In this document: in pieces, positions 8,962 through 18,190 of the stretch
How positions within the stretch are numbered: position 1 is the stretch's first letter
Layout: the number at the start of each line of letters is the position of its first letter
Assembly (NCBI RefSeq): GCF_000828055.2
Contig: NZ_CP010523.2
Span: 3,286,001 to 3,350,000, forward strand
DNA from: Klebsiella variicola
Lineage (GTDB): Bacteria > Pseudomonadota > Gammaproteobacteria > Enterobacterales > Enterobacteriaceae
DNA length: 64,000 bases
Direction of reading: 5' to 3'
The notes under the pieces: generated by a model
What the model saw: the letters and a program-made list of their open reading frames with translations, nothing else
Told to the model about the DNA's origin: nothing
Databases searched by the model: none
Program-made: the position numbers and the translations under genes

Positions 8962-9792
8962 ATGTTTATTCAGGAAAAGAAAACCGCGTTGGTCACCGGC
9001 GCATCGTCAGGGATGGGGAAAGCCATTGCCCGTCGTCTTATCCAGGAGGGTTACCAGGTTTACGTTGCTGCCCGGCAGCTCGGGAAAATGGACGATCTGG
9101 CTTCGCTAGGGGCCCAATGCCTGCAGATGGATCTCTCACGACAGGACGATCGGCTGGCGGTCGTGAACACCATTCTGTCTCAGACCGGAGGGGTCGATGT
9201 ACTGGTCAATAATGCCGGTTTTGGCCTGTATGGCCCGGTCGAAGAGATCGGTATCGATGAGGCTCGCTACCAGTTTGAGGTCAATCTCTTCGGCGCGGCG
9301 CATCTCACGCAACTACTGCTTCCCGCGATGCGCGCCCGCCGTCGCGGATATATTGTCAATATCTCTTCCATGGGCGGGAAGATGTATAGCGTCCTCGGCG
9401 CATGGTACCACGCCACCAAACATGCACTTGAGGGGTGGTCAGACTGCCTGCGGCTGGAAGTTGCCGACTTCGGCATCAAGGTGGTTATCATCGAACCTGG
9501 AGTGATTGAAACCGGCTTCGGCGATGCGGCCAGTGAAAGTATTGTCAAACGTTCGGCCACAGGACCGTATGGTCAGTTGGTAAAAGGGGTCGCCCTGTCG
9601 ATCCAAAAAACGTACGGCCATGGCACCGGCAGCGACCCGCAGACGATCGCCGAGGTGGTCCTGGTCGCGGTGAAGGCCTCAAATCCACGCCCCCGTTATG
9701 CCGTCGGTAAGTATGCCAAACTGCTTATCCGGATGCGTGTCTGGCTGGGCGACCGTCTTTTCGATCGTATTATCCTCAGCCAGATGCGCTGA
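8962..9792 (+). CDS. SDR-family oxidoreductase
   Basis: 276 aa classical short-chain dehydrogenase. The Rossmann motif is TGASSGMG (about residues 12-19), NNAGFG follows the fourth strand, and the active site is Ser in ISSMGG plus Y-H-A-T-K. The ATG at 8962 is placed just before the first beta strand; the longer frame from 8869 adds a tail without any pattern. NAD(P)-dependent reduction or oxidation of a small carbonyl or alcohol is expected; the substrate is unknown. Same strand as the AraC gene. Confidence 0.88.
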   Translation: MFIQEKKTALVTGASSGMGKAIARRLIQEGYQVYVAARQLGKMDDLASLGAQCLQMDLSRQDDRLAVVNTILSQTGGVDVLVNNAGFGLYGPVEEIGIDEARYQFEVNLFGAAHLTQLLLPAMRARRRGYIVNISSMGGKMYSVLGAWYHATKHALEGWSDCLRLEVADFGIKVVIIEPGVIETGFGDAASESIVKRSATGPYGQLVKGVALSIQKTYGHGTGSDPQTIAEVVLVAVKASNPRPRYAVGKYAKLLIRMRVWLGDRLFDRIILSQMR

Positions 9793-9805
9793 GGTCATGT
9801 TCTGC

Positions 9806-10741
9806 TCACCTTCGCCTCGCGCTGGAGGGGGATGACTCTCCCAGCCAGTCGATAAAAAACGCCATAAACGCCGACACCTGTGGCGGCTGCAGCTTTCGCT
9901 GGGGAAAGACAAACTGCAGCCCAACCTCCTTGCGGTCTAAGGGGCTGAATCCGGTGAAGCGCTCGGCAAATAGCACCTGAAGCCGTCCCTCCTCGACATC
10001 CCTCTTCACATCCCACCATGATTTACCGGCGATCCCCGCCCCGCTGAGCGCCCACTGCCGCAGCAGTGCCCCATCGTCGCAGACCATCGCCGGCGTCACC
10101 CGCACCACGCGCTCCTTTCCCGCCTCCTCGAAGCGCCATTCATTCATCACCACACCGTGCCGCTCCAGCGCCAGACAGCGGTGATGGTGCAACTCGTCGA
10201 GGGCGGCAGGCGTTCCGTGAGTGGCAAGATAAGCCTCCGAAGCCACCAGCACCCGGTGGTTGGGGCGGATATGGCGGATCGCCAAACTACTGTCTGGCAG
10301 GTTACCGACGCGAATGCTCATATCCAGCCGGTTGGCGACCAGATCCTCCACGCGCTCACCTAAGAACACGGAAAACGTGACCTCCGGGTGACGGCGGGAA
10401 AAGTCGACGATGGCCGGGCTAAGATACTGTCGGCCAAAGTCGGAGGGGGCGGAAAGACGAATATTGCCGCTCAGCACCCCTTCCTTTTGCGTCAGCAACG
10501 ATTCGGCGTGACGGGCCTCCTCCAGTACGCGCCGCGCGGCATGATAAAAATCTTCCCCCGCCCTGGTCAGGGTGATCGCGCGCGTGGAACGATGGAACAG
10601 GCGGGTCTGGTAGCGCTCCTCCATCGCCTTCAGGCGGGCCGTCATGGTGGCCGGTGAGAGCGATAACCGTCTGCCGGCGGCGGAGAGTCCCCCCGCCTCG
10701 GCGACAGCCACCAGCAGCGCCATATCTTCCAGCTTGCCCAT
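9806..10741 (-). CDS. LysR-family regulator
   Basis: 311 aa. N-terminal HTH (LVAVAEAGGLSAAGRRLSLSPATMTARLKAMEERYQTRLFHRSTRAITLT), then a CrgA/DsdC-like substrate-binding domain with PSDFGRQYLSP. Divergent from the NADH:flavin oxidoreductase at 10842, with a perfect 10-bp inverted repeat in the gap. This is the standard LysR-target arrangement. Inducer unknown, though electrophilic alkenes or quinones would suit the partner enzyme. Confidence 0.92.
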   Translation of the reverse strand: MGKLEDMALLVAVAEAGGLSAAGRRLSLSPATMTARLKAMEERYQTRLFHRSTRAITLTRAGEDFYHAARRVLEEARHAESLLTQKEGVLSGNIRLSAPSDFGRQYLSPAIVDFSRRHPEVTFSVFLGERVEDLVANRLDMSIRVGNLPDSSLAIRHIRPNHRVLVASEAYLATHGTPAALDELHHHRCLALERHGVVMNEWRFEEAGKERVVRVTPAMVCDDGALLRQWALSGAGIAGKSWWDVKRDVEEGRLQVLFAERFTGFSPLDRKEVGLQFVFPQRKLQPPQVSAFMAFFIDWLGESSPSSARRR

Positions 10742-10764
10742 TTTTCGTATTTCCTGAAAAGTGA

Positions 10765-10796
10765 ATCTGATTTTAGCCTAATTATCAAAATCAGAT
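10765..10796. promoter_or_regulatory. Inverted repeat, likely LysR operator
   Basis: ATCTGATTTT (10765-10774) and AAAATCAGAT (10787-10796) are a perfect 10-bp inverted repeat with a 12-bp spacer, centred in the 100-bp gap between the divergent LysR and oxidoreductase genes. Confidence 0.55.
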
Positions 10797-10841
10797 CCCG
10801 ACTGTAAAGTGATTTTCATTCCACTCGCAAGGGACACCCGT

Positions 10842-11951
10842 ATGAACAGCCTCTCACTTTTCGATCGTTACCGCATCGGCACGCTGCCGTTGAAAAACCG
10901 CATCGTCATGGCTCCCATGACCCGGGCGCGCGCCCTGCAGCCCGGAAATATCCCCTCCGCGCTGATGGCGGAATATTACCGCCAGCGCGCCAGCGCCGGA
11001 TTGATCGTCACGGAGGCGACGCAAATCTCTCCTGAGGGACAGGGATACTCCTGGACGCCTGGCCTGCATTCCGCTGAGCAGATTGCCGGCTGGCAGCTGA
11101 CGACCGGGGCCGTTCACCAGGCTGGCGGCGTTATCTTTTCTCAGCTCTGGCACGTGGGGCGGATGTCGCACGCTCGTTTTCATGCGGATGGGCAACCCGT
11201 GGCCCCGTCGGCACTGGCGCCGGACGCCCAGGTCTGGGTGGTGGATGAGCAAGGCCGGGGCCAGATGGTGGACTGCCCACCGCCGCGGGCGCTCTCCCGA
11301 TCGGATATTCAGCGTATTGTCGCCGATTACCGTCAGGCGGCGCGCAATGCGATAGCGGCGGGGTTTGACGGTGTGGAAGTGCACGGCGGCAATGGCTATC
11401 TGATCGACCAGTTCCTGCGGCGTACCGCCAACCAGCGTACTGATGAGTACGGCGGTAGCCTGAGCAACCGGATCCGTTTTGCCCAGGAGGTGCTGACCGC
11501 CATCGGCGACGTTATTGGCCGCGAGCGGACGGGCATCCGCCTTTCCCCCTTCATTACCCAGCGCGGGATGAACGACCCGCAGGTGATCGACGCCATCCTT
11601 GCCCTGGCGGCCTGGTGCGAACAGCAAGGTATCGCCTTTATCCACCTGGCGGAGGCGGACTGGGACGATGCGCCAGCCGTTCCCCAACACTTTCGTGACA
11701 CGCTGCGCGCGACCTTCAGCGGCACCCTGATCGTGGCCGGCAATTACGATCAGCAAAAGGCGGAACGTATCCTCACCGCCGGTTTCGCCGATCTGGTGGC
11801 TTTCGGCCGCCCGTTTATTGCTAATCCTGACCTGCCGCAGCGGCTTCAGCACCGCTGGCCGCTGGCGACCGTCAGCGATCCCGCCACGCTGTTTGGCGGG
11901 ACAGAGGTGGGCTATACCGACTATCCCTTCTATACGGAGCATAAAGAGTGA
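10842..11951 (+). CDS. Old-yellow-enzyme family alkene reductase
   Basis: 369 aa FMN-dependent oxidoreductase of the NemA/OYE family. It has the N-terminal R-I-V-M-A-P-M-T-R strand, the substrate-binding H-x-x-N pair in VHGGNGYLIDQFLR, and the C-terminal phosphate site VAFGRPFIANPDL. Family members reduce activated C=C bonds and nitro groups with NADPH. The start at 10842 begins at the first family-conserved segment. It is followed by the SnoaL-like gene with a start-stop overlap, and is divergent from LysR. Confidence 0.92.
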   Translation: MNSLSLFDRYRIGTLPLKNRIVMAPMTRARALQPGNIPSALMAEYYRQRASAGLIVTEATQISPEGQGYSWTPGLHSAEQIAGWQLTTGAVHQAGGVIFSQLWHVGRMSHARFHADGQPVAPSALAPDAQVWVVDEQGRGQMVDCPPPRALSRSDIQRIVADYRQAARNAIAAGFDGVEVHGGNGYLIDQFLRRTANQRTDEYGGSLSNRIRFAQEVLTAIGDVIGRERTGIRLSPFITQRGMNDPQVIDAILALAAWCEQQGIAFIHLAEADWDDAPAVPQHFRDTLRATFSGTLIVAGNYDQQKAERILTAGFADLVAFGRPFIANPDLPQRLQHRWPLATVSDPATLFGGTEVGYTDYPFYTEHKE

Positions 11952-12547
11952 AAATGACCCGCAAAATGTTACCTGCCAGCCGTAGTTTCGCTGTTGTCTG
12001 CGCGCAGGCCAGACGCGGCATCGCGCTGCGGCGCTGCGCCACAGCGCTGCTGCTTGCCGGGATATCCGGCTCCGCGTTTTCAGCCCCGCAAGGGTTGCTG
12101 AAGCCAGCCCAGCTCATCGTTGACAGCGGCCTTCCCCCTGCCACACGCGCCGCCAATGAATATGTCGCCAGGCAATACGCCACGTTCTGGAATACCGGTG
12201 ATGAAGCGCTGGCCCGGGCGGCGCTGGCGGGGAATTTTATCGATAAAACGCCCCCGGAAGGGCGCCGACAAGGGCCGGAAGGCGCGATCCTCGCCTCCAG
12301 AGCGTTTCGTCAGGCGGTGCCGGATTTACGCTGTGATGTCGAACAAATGATTGTGGCCGGTGACCGGGTGGTCTCACACTTACATTTTCATGGCCACTTT
12401 ACCGGGACCTTCGGCACCCGGAAGGGTAAGGGACAAAATATCGATTTTATCGCCACCGATATCTATCAGATCAGCGGCGGTAAAATTGCCGCCAACTGGC
12501 ATATTGAAGATAACCTGACGCTGATGAAACAGCTGGGCGCGCAATAA
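11948..12547 (+). CDS. Secreted SnoaL/ester cyclase-like protein
   Basis: 199 aa. A basic N-terminus and hydrophobic stretch (about residues 28-46, ending SGSAFSAP) form a signal peptide. The mature part has the NTF2/SnoaL cone fold pattern (YVARQYATFWNTGDEALARAAL; FHGHFTGTF; DIYQISGGKIAANWHIEDNL), typical of SnoaL-like polyketide cyclase relatives. The GTG at 11948 overlaps the oxidoreductase stop; ATG 11954 is an alternative. Periplasmic location for this fold is less common. Activity unknown. Confidence 0.75.
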   Translation: MKMTRKMLPASRSFAVVCAQARRGIALRRCATALLLAGISGSAFSAPQGLLKPAQLIVDSGLPPATRAANEYVARQYATFWNTGDEALARAALAGNFIDKTPPEGRRQGPEGAILASRAFRQAVPDLRCDVEQMIVAGDRVVSHLHFHGHFTGTFGTRKGKGQNIDFIATDIYQISGGKIAANWHIEDNLTLMKQLGAQ

Positions 12548-12636
12548 GCTGCCCACCCGAGCGGTGAGTAAGCGATCGCCATAACCACGAGCCCCCCGGT
12601 ATCCGCCGGGGCAGCTCGCCTGGCGACAGACTGTGC

Positions 12637-13386
12637 TTAGATTTGCGCCATTCCACCGTCGACATAGATCTCTGCGGCGTTAATAAAGCTCGACTCGTCA
12701 GACGCTAAAAATACCACCGTCCTGCCAATCTCCTCCGGCTCGCCCAGCCGCCCGAGCGGTACGCTGGCGGCCAGGGCGTCGAACAAGCCCTGACGGTCCG
12801 CCTCCGCGACCAGTCCTCCCAGACCCGGGGTACGCACCGGCCCCGGGCTGACGACATTGATGCGGATCCCGCGATCGTTCACCTCCAGCGCCCAGGAGCG
12901 CGCCAGGCTGCGTACCGCCGCTTTACTGGCGCTATAGATGCTGAAGTTCGCCGTCCCTTTGACCGCCGCCGTAGAGCCGGTCAAAATCACCGAGGCGCCG
13001 TCGGTGAGCAGCGGCAGCGCTTTCTGGACGGTGAACACCACCCCGCGCACGTTGGTGGCGAATATCCGCTCGATGTGCGCTTCGGTGATGGCGCTGAGCG
13101 GCAGCATATCCCCGCCGCCAGCATTGGCGAACAGCACATCCAGGCGGCCGGACTCGTCGGCAATGGTCGCAAATACCGCGTCAAGGTCGCTTAACACGGC
13201 GGCGTCGGCGCGGATCCCGCGGGCGGCGGGCCCGATGAATCTTACCGCCACATCCAGCTCCTCCTGTCGGCGGCCGGTGATATACACCTTCGCGCCCTGC
13301 TCCGCCAGCGCTTTCGCCGACGCCAGGCCAATCCCGGTGCTGCCGCCGGTCACTAACGCCACTTTATCCGCAAGTTTTTTGCTCAT
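12637..13386 (-). CDS. SDR-family oxidoreductase
   Basis: 249 aa classical SDR. It has TGGSTGIG (cofactor), NAGGG, Ser in ILTGSTAAV, Y-S-A-S-K, and the common C-terminal end EIYVDGGMAQI. The protein is of FabG-like length. It is divergent from the LysR gene at 13554, which probably controls it. Substrate unknown. Confidence 0.9.
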   Translation of the reverse strand: MSKKLADKVALVTGGSTGIGLASAKALAEQGAKVYITGRRQEELDVAVRFIGPAARGIRADAAVLSDLDAVFATIADESGRLDVLFANAGGGDMLPLSAITEAHIERIFATNVRGVVFTVQKALPLLTDGASVILTGSTAAVKGTANFSIYSASKAAVRSLARSWALEVNDRGIRINVVSPGPVRTPGLGGLVAEADRQGLFDALAASVPLGRLGEPEEIGRTVVFLASDESSFINAAEIYVDGGMAQI

Positions 13387-13553
13387 GGTGCATTTCCTTG
13401 GTTAGAGTATAAACAGGCCAGGCTCGCGAAAGCGCCCCGCCGGGTATGGAAAGCACTGTAATCGCCTCAAAGAGGCGGAAAAATGGCCTAATCTGAAAAA
13501 CACTTTTCCCCTCCGTGGATAATGGACGCCCGCTAACCAGGATACTGCGAATA

Positions 13554-14459
13554 ATGGACCGATTTTCAGCCCTCAAAGCCTTCACCCGCGTTGTCGAAGC
13601 CGGCAGCTTTACCCGCGCCGCGGACTCGCTGGATATGCCCAACGCCACGCTCAGCAAAACCATCAAGCAACTGGAAGCGCACCTGGGGGTTTCCCTCCTG
13701 CAGCGCACCACCCGGCGTATTACCGTGACGCCGGAAGGACGGGAGTACTATGAAAAAGCTCGCTGCCTGCTGGAAGACCTGGAAGAGATCGACGCCTCCT
13801 TCAATACCGCCCACAATAAGCCGAAGGGCCATCTACGGATCGCCATCGGTGGGTCGACCGCGTGCGATGTGCTGATCCCGCTGCTGGCGGACTTTATGAC
13901 CTCCTGGCCGGATATCCGTATCGATTTACAGGTGGCCGATAAACCCGCGGACCTCATCAGCGGCAATATTGACTGCGCCATCCGCGGCGGGCCGATGGAT
14001 GACTCGACGCTGATCGCCCGTAAAATCGGCGAGGCGACGCTGGTCACCTGCGCCACCCCTGGCTATCTTCAGCGCTGCGGCACACCCGCCTCGCCGGATG
14101 AACTCCATCATGGCTACCAGCTCATCAGCTATCTGTCGCCGGCCAGCGGCAGAGCGTTTCCGTTTCGCTTTACGCGTCACGGCGTCAGTACCGAGCTCAA
14201 GACAGAGCCCCATCTCGGCATCAATGAGAGCAACGCGCATATTGCCGCCGGCGAGGCGGGCTTAGGCATTGTGCAGACCTTTACCTATTCGCTAAAACCC
14301 GCGCTGGCAAGCGGCAAGCTGGTGGAGATCCTCAGCGCCTGGCGCCCGGCCCCCTATCCCTTTCACGTCGTCTATGCCCGGCACCGGCACGTGCCGCCCC
14401 GGCTCCGCGTCTTTATTGAATGGCTGGCGGCGGTTTTTCCGGCTGCGGTGCAGGGATAA
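13554..14459 (+). CDS. LysR-family regulator
   Basis: 301 aa. The HTH is FTRVVEAGSFTRAADSLDMPNATLSKTIKQLEAHLGVSLLQRTTRRITVT; the effector domain follows from about residue 90. The start at 13554 (MDRFSALKAF) matches the usual LysR N-terminus; the 13-residue upstream extension does not. Divergent from the SDR at 12637, with a 167-bp gap containing a small dyad (CGCCTC/GAGGCG, 13463-13477). Confidence 0.9.
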   Translation: MDRFSALKAFTRVVEAGSFTRAADSLDMPNATLSKTIKQLEAHLGVSLLQRTTRRITVTPEGREYYEKARCLLEDLEEIDASFNTAHNKPKGHLRIAIGGSTACDVLIPLLADFMTSWPDIRIDLQVADKPADLISGNIDCAIRGGPMDDSTLIARKIGEATLVTCATPGYLQRCGTPASPDELHHGYQLISYLSPASGRAFPFRFTRHGVSTELKTEPHLGINESNAHIAAGEAGLGIVQTFTYSLKPALASGKLVEILSAWRPAPYPFHVVYARHRHVPPRLRVFIEWLAAVFPAAVQG

Positions 14460-14859
14460 AGCGCGTTATCTGACGCAGCGCAGAGGGTCGTCCACAATTG
14501 AACGCACTGACCGCTATTTTTCCTTTTTACGACCGTCCGAAAAACACCAATGATTAAATCTACGATTTGATGTTTCTACACAAAATATAAACGAAGATTT
14601 AAATTGATATGAATGGGTTGACAATAACATTGGCTATGGGTAGATTTCATGGGCCTAAGTTGTGGCCTTTCCTAATCTGACATAAGAGACTAATGGATAC
14701 TGAATTTAGTAGCGGTCCGAATATGGCCTTAACGGTTATTCGGACAAGTAAACATAAAATCGATTGTGATCACTTCTTCGTTTTGGTGTGTCTCGCCGGA
14801 GCCTGATGCTCTCGTGTTGTCCCACCTCGACCAGAGTTTTCACGGTCCCGAGGTGTGTT
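14460..14859. other. AT-rich gap before the MgtB locus
   Basis: No convincing gene. The stretch is clearly more AT-rich than its neighbours. It holds a 9-bp inverted repeat (GTCCGAATA 14715-14723, TATTCGGAC 14737-14745). Several short frames exist but none has a good start site or recognisable protein pattern. It may be a decayed gene or a regulatory leader for the ORF at 14860. Confidence 0.5.
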
Positions 14860-15105
14860 ATGAACTTCAAATCTACCCTTTTTCCTGGTGTCAAAACCAT
14901 GACATCAACGCTGCGTGTCCGGCCGCCCCGCGATCGGGTGTCGTCTGCGCGCAAAAAACAGCAAAGCTCTATATTCTCTTCGAAAATCAGCGAGTTGAAT
15001 CAACGCATTACTAACTGGCGCGTCAGTCCTGTCACCGGCCAGCTGGAGCGTCGTTGCCGCTTCTCTGATGGCGAAGACCCACAAAGTCGCCCCTTCGTCG
15101 CCTGA
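14860..15105 (+). CDS. Candidate small basic protein, 81 aa
   Basis: ATG with GAGGTG five bases upstream. The 81-aa product is basic and polar, with no membrane segment. Its C-terminal half (from about residue 44: ISELNQRITNWRV ... LERRCRFSDGEDP) looks like an ordered domain. I do not recognise it. It precedes the Mg2+ ATPase by 316 bp on the same strand, so it could belong to the same Mg2+-responsive transcript. Coding status is unproven. Confidence 0.45.
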   Translation: MNFKSTLFPGVKTMTSTLRVRPPRDRVSSARKKQQSSIFSSKISELNQRITNWRVSPVTGQLERRCRFSDGEDPQSRPFVA

Positions 15106-15421
15106 TTCAGCCGTTACGCCGTAGGCCGTGTCTGCGCGCTATGCCGCAGCCCGTTTTCGTGCGTCACGCTGAGTTAAGTCACTGCTGGTACCTGTTTATT
15201 CACTGATGTATTTATACTTGTACATCGGCAGGAATAATCACGTCCAAATAAAACAAAATATAAACTTCACGCCTGTTTATTTTTTAATAGTAAACAGCGG
15301 GAAGCCCTGTGCGAAATTAATTAAAACCGATCGCTGATGCGACATCGGGCTATTTTCGGCCGCCCTTAATCCGGGTCTTACCGTAAAAAGCCTGCTGCCG
15401 CCCGGCGACAGGAGCAGCACC
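15106..15421 (+). promoter_or_regulatory. Leader region of the Mg2+ ATPase gene
   Basis: 316 bp without a long gene. It contains TGTTTA (15193-15198) followed by a possible -10 TATACT (15213-15218). A 7-bp inverted repeat CTGTTTA/TAAACAG (15273-15279, 15291-15297) surrounds a T-rich centre. A 21-codon frame (15141-15206) has two early proline codons. TGTTTA is the PhoP half-site, but I find no correctly spaced partner. Long leaders that sense Mg2+ are known for mgtA and mgtCB in enterics; whether this one does is inference. Confidence 0.35.
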
Positions 15422-18115
15422 ATGACTGTACAAATCAAGAACCGAAATAAAAAAAGCACGCTGTCTATGCGTGCCGCCCAGGAAGCCCAAAACGGTATCG
15501 CAGAAACCCTGGTCAACCTCAACACTACCCGGGAAGGGCTGCAGGAAGCCCAGGCAAATGCCCGGCTGGAGCGGGATGGCCTGAACGAAGTGACTCATGA
15601 CAAGCCACCGCACGCGCTGATCCAGCTACTGATGGCGTTTAACAACCCGTTTATTTATGTGCTCGCCATTCTCGCCGGGATCAGCTTCTTCACCGACTAC
15701 TGGCTGCCCACCAGCCATGGCGAAGACGGCGACCTGACGACGGTGATAATCATCGGCACCATGGTTGCCCTCAGCGGACTGGTGCGCTTCTGGCAGGAAC
15801 ACCGCTCTGCCAAATCGGCCGAAGCGCTGAAAGCGATGGTTCGCACCACCGCGACGGTCGTTCGTCGCGAACACGCCGGGCAAAAAGGAACGCCACGTGA
15901 AATCCCGATGCGCGAGCTGGTGGTGGGCGATATCGTGCAGCTCTATGCGGGCGACATGATCCCGGCCGACGTCCGTTTGATCGAATCACGCGACCTGTTT
16001 ATCAGTCAGGCCGTCCTGACCGGCGAAGCGCTGCCGATTGAGAAGTACGACACCCTTGGCGACGTGGCGCAGAAATCCGCGCACGACAAGGCGGTTGACA
16101 ACGAGAACCTGTTGGATATGCCTAACATCTGCTTCATGGGGACCAACGTTGTCAGCGGCACCGCTCAGGCGGTCGTGGTGGCGACCGGGCCGAGGACCTA
16201 CTTTGGCTCACTGGCAAAAGCGATTGTCGGCACCCGGGCGCAAACGGCGTTTGACCGCGGGGTGAACAGCGTCAGCTGGCTGTTGATCCGCTTTATGCTA
16301 GTGATGGTGCCGGTAGTGTTCCTGATTAACGGCCTGATGAAGGGCGAATGGTGGGATGCCCTGCTGTTTGCTCTGGCCGTCGCCGTAGGTCTGACGCCAG
16401 AAATGCTGCCAATGATCGTCAGCGCCAACCTCGCCAAGGGCGCGGTGGCCATGGCGAAGCGTAAAGTCGTGGTTAAGCGCCTTAACGCGATTCAGAACCT
16501 GGGCGCGATGGACGTGCTGTGCACCGACAAAACCGGCACCCTGACGCAGGATAAGATCATCCTTGAGCACCACGTCGACACGCACGGTCAGAAAAATCAG
16601 TCCGTGCTGGCGCTGGCCTGGCTCAACAGCCACTATCAAAGCGGCATCAAAAACTTGATGGATCAGGCGGTCATTTACTTCTCTGAAAATGAGTCGGGCT
16701 TTGTGCAACCTCAGGGGTACAGCAAAGTCGATGAGATGCCGTTCGACTTCGTGCGCCGTCGCCTGTCGATTGTGGTGAAAGACAGCCAGAGCAATCATCT
16801 GCTGGTGTGCAAAGGCGCCGTGGAGGAGATGCTGAGCATCGCCACCCACATGGAAGAGAATGGCAAGGTTATCCCCCTCGACGATCAGCGCCGTGACGCC
16901 ATGCTGGCGATGGCGAACGACTACAACAAAGACGGCTTCCGCGTTCTGGTGGTCGCTACGCGCGACATTCCGAAAGCCGAAGCGAAAAGACTGTACAGCA
17001 CCGCTGATGAGCACGATCTGATTATCCGCGGCTTCCTCACCTTCCTCGATCCACCTAAGGAGAGCGCGGGTCCGGCGATTGCTGCCCTGATGGATATTGG
17101 CGTCGCAGTCAAAGTGCTGACCGGCGATAACGCGATTGTCACTACGCGGATTTGCCGCCAGGTGGGACTGGAGCCAGGCGAACCGGTACTCGGCCCGCAG
17201 ATTGAGGCGTTGAGCGACACGGCCCTGCAGCAGTTGGTGGAAGAGCGCACGGTGTTCGCCAAGCTAACGCCGCTGCAGAAATCACGCGTGCTGAAGGCGC
17301 TGCAGGCCAACGGTCATACGGTGGGCTTTCTCGGTGACGGCATTAACGATGCCCCTGCTCTGCGCGATGCCGACGTGGGTATCTCGGTCGACAGTGGCAC
17401 CGATATCGCCAAGGAATCGGCCGACATCATCTTGCTGGAAAAGAGCCTGATGGTGCTGGAAGAAGGCGTTATCAAAGGCCGCGAGACCTTTGGCAACATT
17501 ATGAAATACCTGAACATGACCGCCAGCTCCAACTTCGGCAACGTGTTCTCGGTACTGGTGGCCAGCGCGTTCATTCCGTTCCTGCCGATGCTCGCGATCC
17601 AGTTGCTGCTGCAAAACCTGATGTACGACATCTCCCAGCTCGCGCTGCCGTGGGACAAAACGGACAAAGAGTTCCTGAGCAAACCGCGCAAGTGGGATGC
17701 AAGAAACATCGGCCGCTTTATGGTCTGGATTGGCCCGACCTCGTCCATTTTTGACATGACGACCTTTGCGCTGATGTGGTTTGTGTTCAGCGCCAACAGC
17801 GAACACATGCAGACCCTGTTCCAGTCCGGCTGGTTCGTTGAAGGCCTGCTGTCGCAGACGCTGGTGGTGCACATGCTGCGTACCCAGAAAATTCCGTTCA
17901 TTCAGAGCACCGCCGCCTGGCCGGTACTGATGATGACCGGTCTGATTATGGCTATTGGAATTTACGTGCCGTTCTCTCCGCTCGGGCCGTTGGTTGGGCT
18001 GCAGGCGCTGCCGTGGCAGTACTTCCCGTGGCTGGTCGGCACCCTGCTCGCCTACTGCTGCGTGGCGCAGGGCATGAAAACGTTCTACATCCGTCGCTTC
18101 AGGCAGTGGCACTAA
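15422..18115 (+). CDS. Mg2+-importing P-type ATPase, MgtB-like
   Basis: 897 aa, complete P3B-type ATPase. It has the phosphorylation motif DKTGTLT near residue 370, LTGEALP in the actuator domain, GDGINDAPALRDADVGIS in the hinge, and a long C-terminal membrane domain. The N-terminal region (ALIQLLMAFNNPFIYVL ... DYWLP ... RFWQE) is closer to Salmonella MgtB than to MgtA in my recall. It imports Mg2+ across the inner membrane at low external Mg2+. No mgtC lies upstream. A hairpin follows at 18141, then a small ORF and a Na/Pi transporter. Confidence 0.93.
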   Translation: MTVQIKNRNKKSTLSMRAAQEAQNGIAETLVNLNTTREGLQEAQANARLERDGLNEVTHDKPPHALIQLLMAFNNPFIYVLAILAGISFFTDYWLPTSHGEDGDLTTVIIIGTMVALSGLVRFWQEHRSAKSAEALKAMVRTTATVVRREHAGQKGTPREIPMRELVVGDIVQLYAGDMIPADVRLIESRDLFISQAVLTGEALPIEKYDTLGDVAQKSAHDKAVDNENLLDMPNICFMGTNVVSGTAQAVVVATGPRTYFGSLAKAIVGTRAQTAFDRGVNSVSWLLIRFMLVMVPVVFLINGLMKGEWWDALLFALAVAVGLTPEMLPMIVSANLAKGAVAMAKRKVVVKRLNAIQNLGAMDVLCTDKTGTLTQDKIILEHHVDTHGQKNQSVLALAWLNSHYQSGIKNLMDQAVIYFSENESGFVQPQGYSKVDEMPFDFVRRRLSIVVKDSQSNHLLVCKGAVEEMLSIATHMEENGKVIPLDDQRRDAMLAMANDYNKDGFRVLVVATRDIPKAEAKRLYSTADEHDLIIRGFLTFLDPPKESAGPAIAALMDIGVAVKVLTGDNAIVTTRICRQVGLEPGEPVLGPQIEALSDTALQQLVEERTVFAKLTPLQKSRVLKALQANGHTVGFLGDGINDAPALRDADVGISVDSGTDIAKESADIILLEKSLMVLEEGVIKGRETFGNIMKYLNMTASSNFGNVFSVLVASAFIPFLPMLAIQLLLQNLMYDISQLALPWDKTDKEFLSKPRKWDARNIGRFMVWIGPTSSIFDMTTFALMWFVFSANSEHMQTLFQSGWFVEGLLSQTLVVHMLRTQKIPFIQSTAAWPVLMMTGLIMAIGIYVPFSPLGPLVGLQALPWQYFPWLVGTLLAYCCVAQGMKTFYIRRFRQWH

Positions 18116-18140
18116 TTCTGCGTTAAAGACGGTGATTCAC

Positions 18141-18158
18141 GTGCCGCTTCGGCGGCAC
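18141..18158 (+). terminator. Hairpin after the Mg2+ ATPase gene
   Basis: GTGCCGC and GCGGCAC form a 7-bp stem with a TTCG tetraloop, followed by CTTTC. The U tract is weak, so readthrough into the Na/Pi gene is possible. Confidence 0.5.
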
Positions 18159-18190
18159 CTTTCAGGCAGGCCACACAGGCTGGAAGCATT

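Noticed and set aside
10854-11942. 362-codon open frame antisense to the OYE gene
   Set aside because: It mirrors a GC-rich gene with strong OYE motifs on the other strand; the translation has no domain pattern. Typical shadow frame.
15193-15209. PhoP box before the Mg2+ ATPase gene
   Set aside because: One TGTTTA half-site is present, but the second half at the required spacing reads TGATGT; too weak to call.
16298-18112. Long antisense frames within the Mg2+ ATPase gene (16298-17014 and 17282-18112)
   Set aside because: The plus strand is a complete P-type ATPase; the antisense products are His/Arg/Gln-rich low-information sequences.
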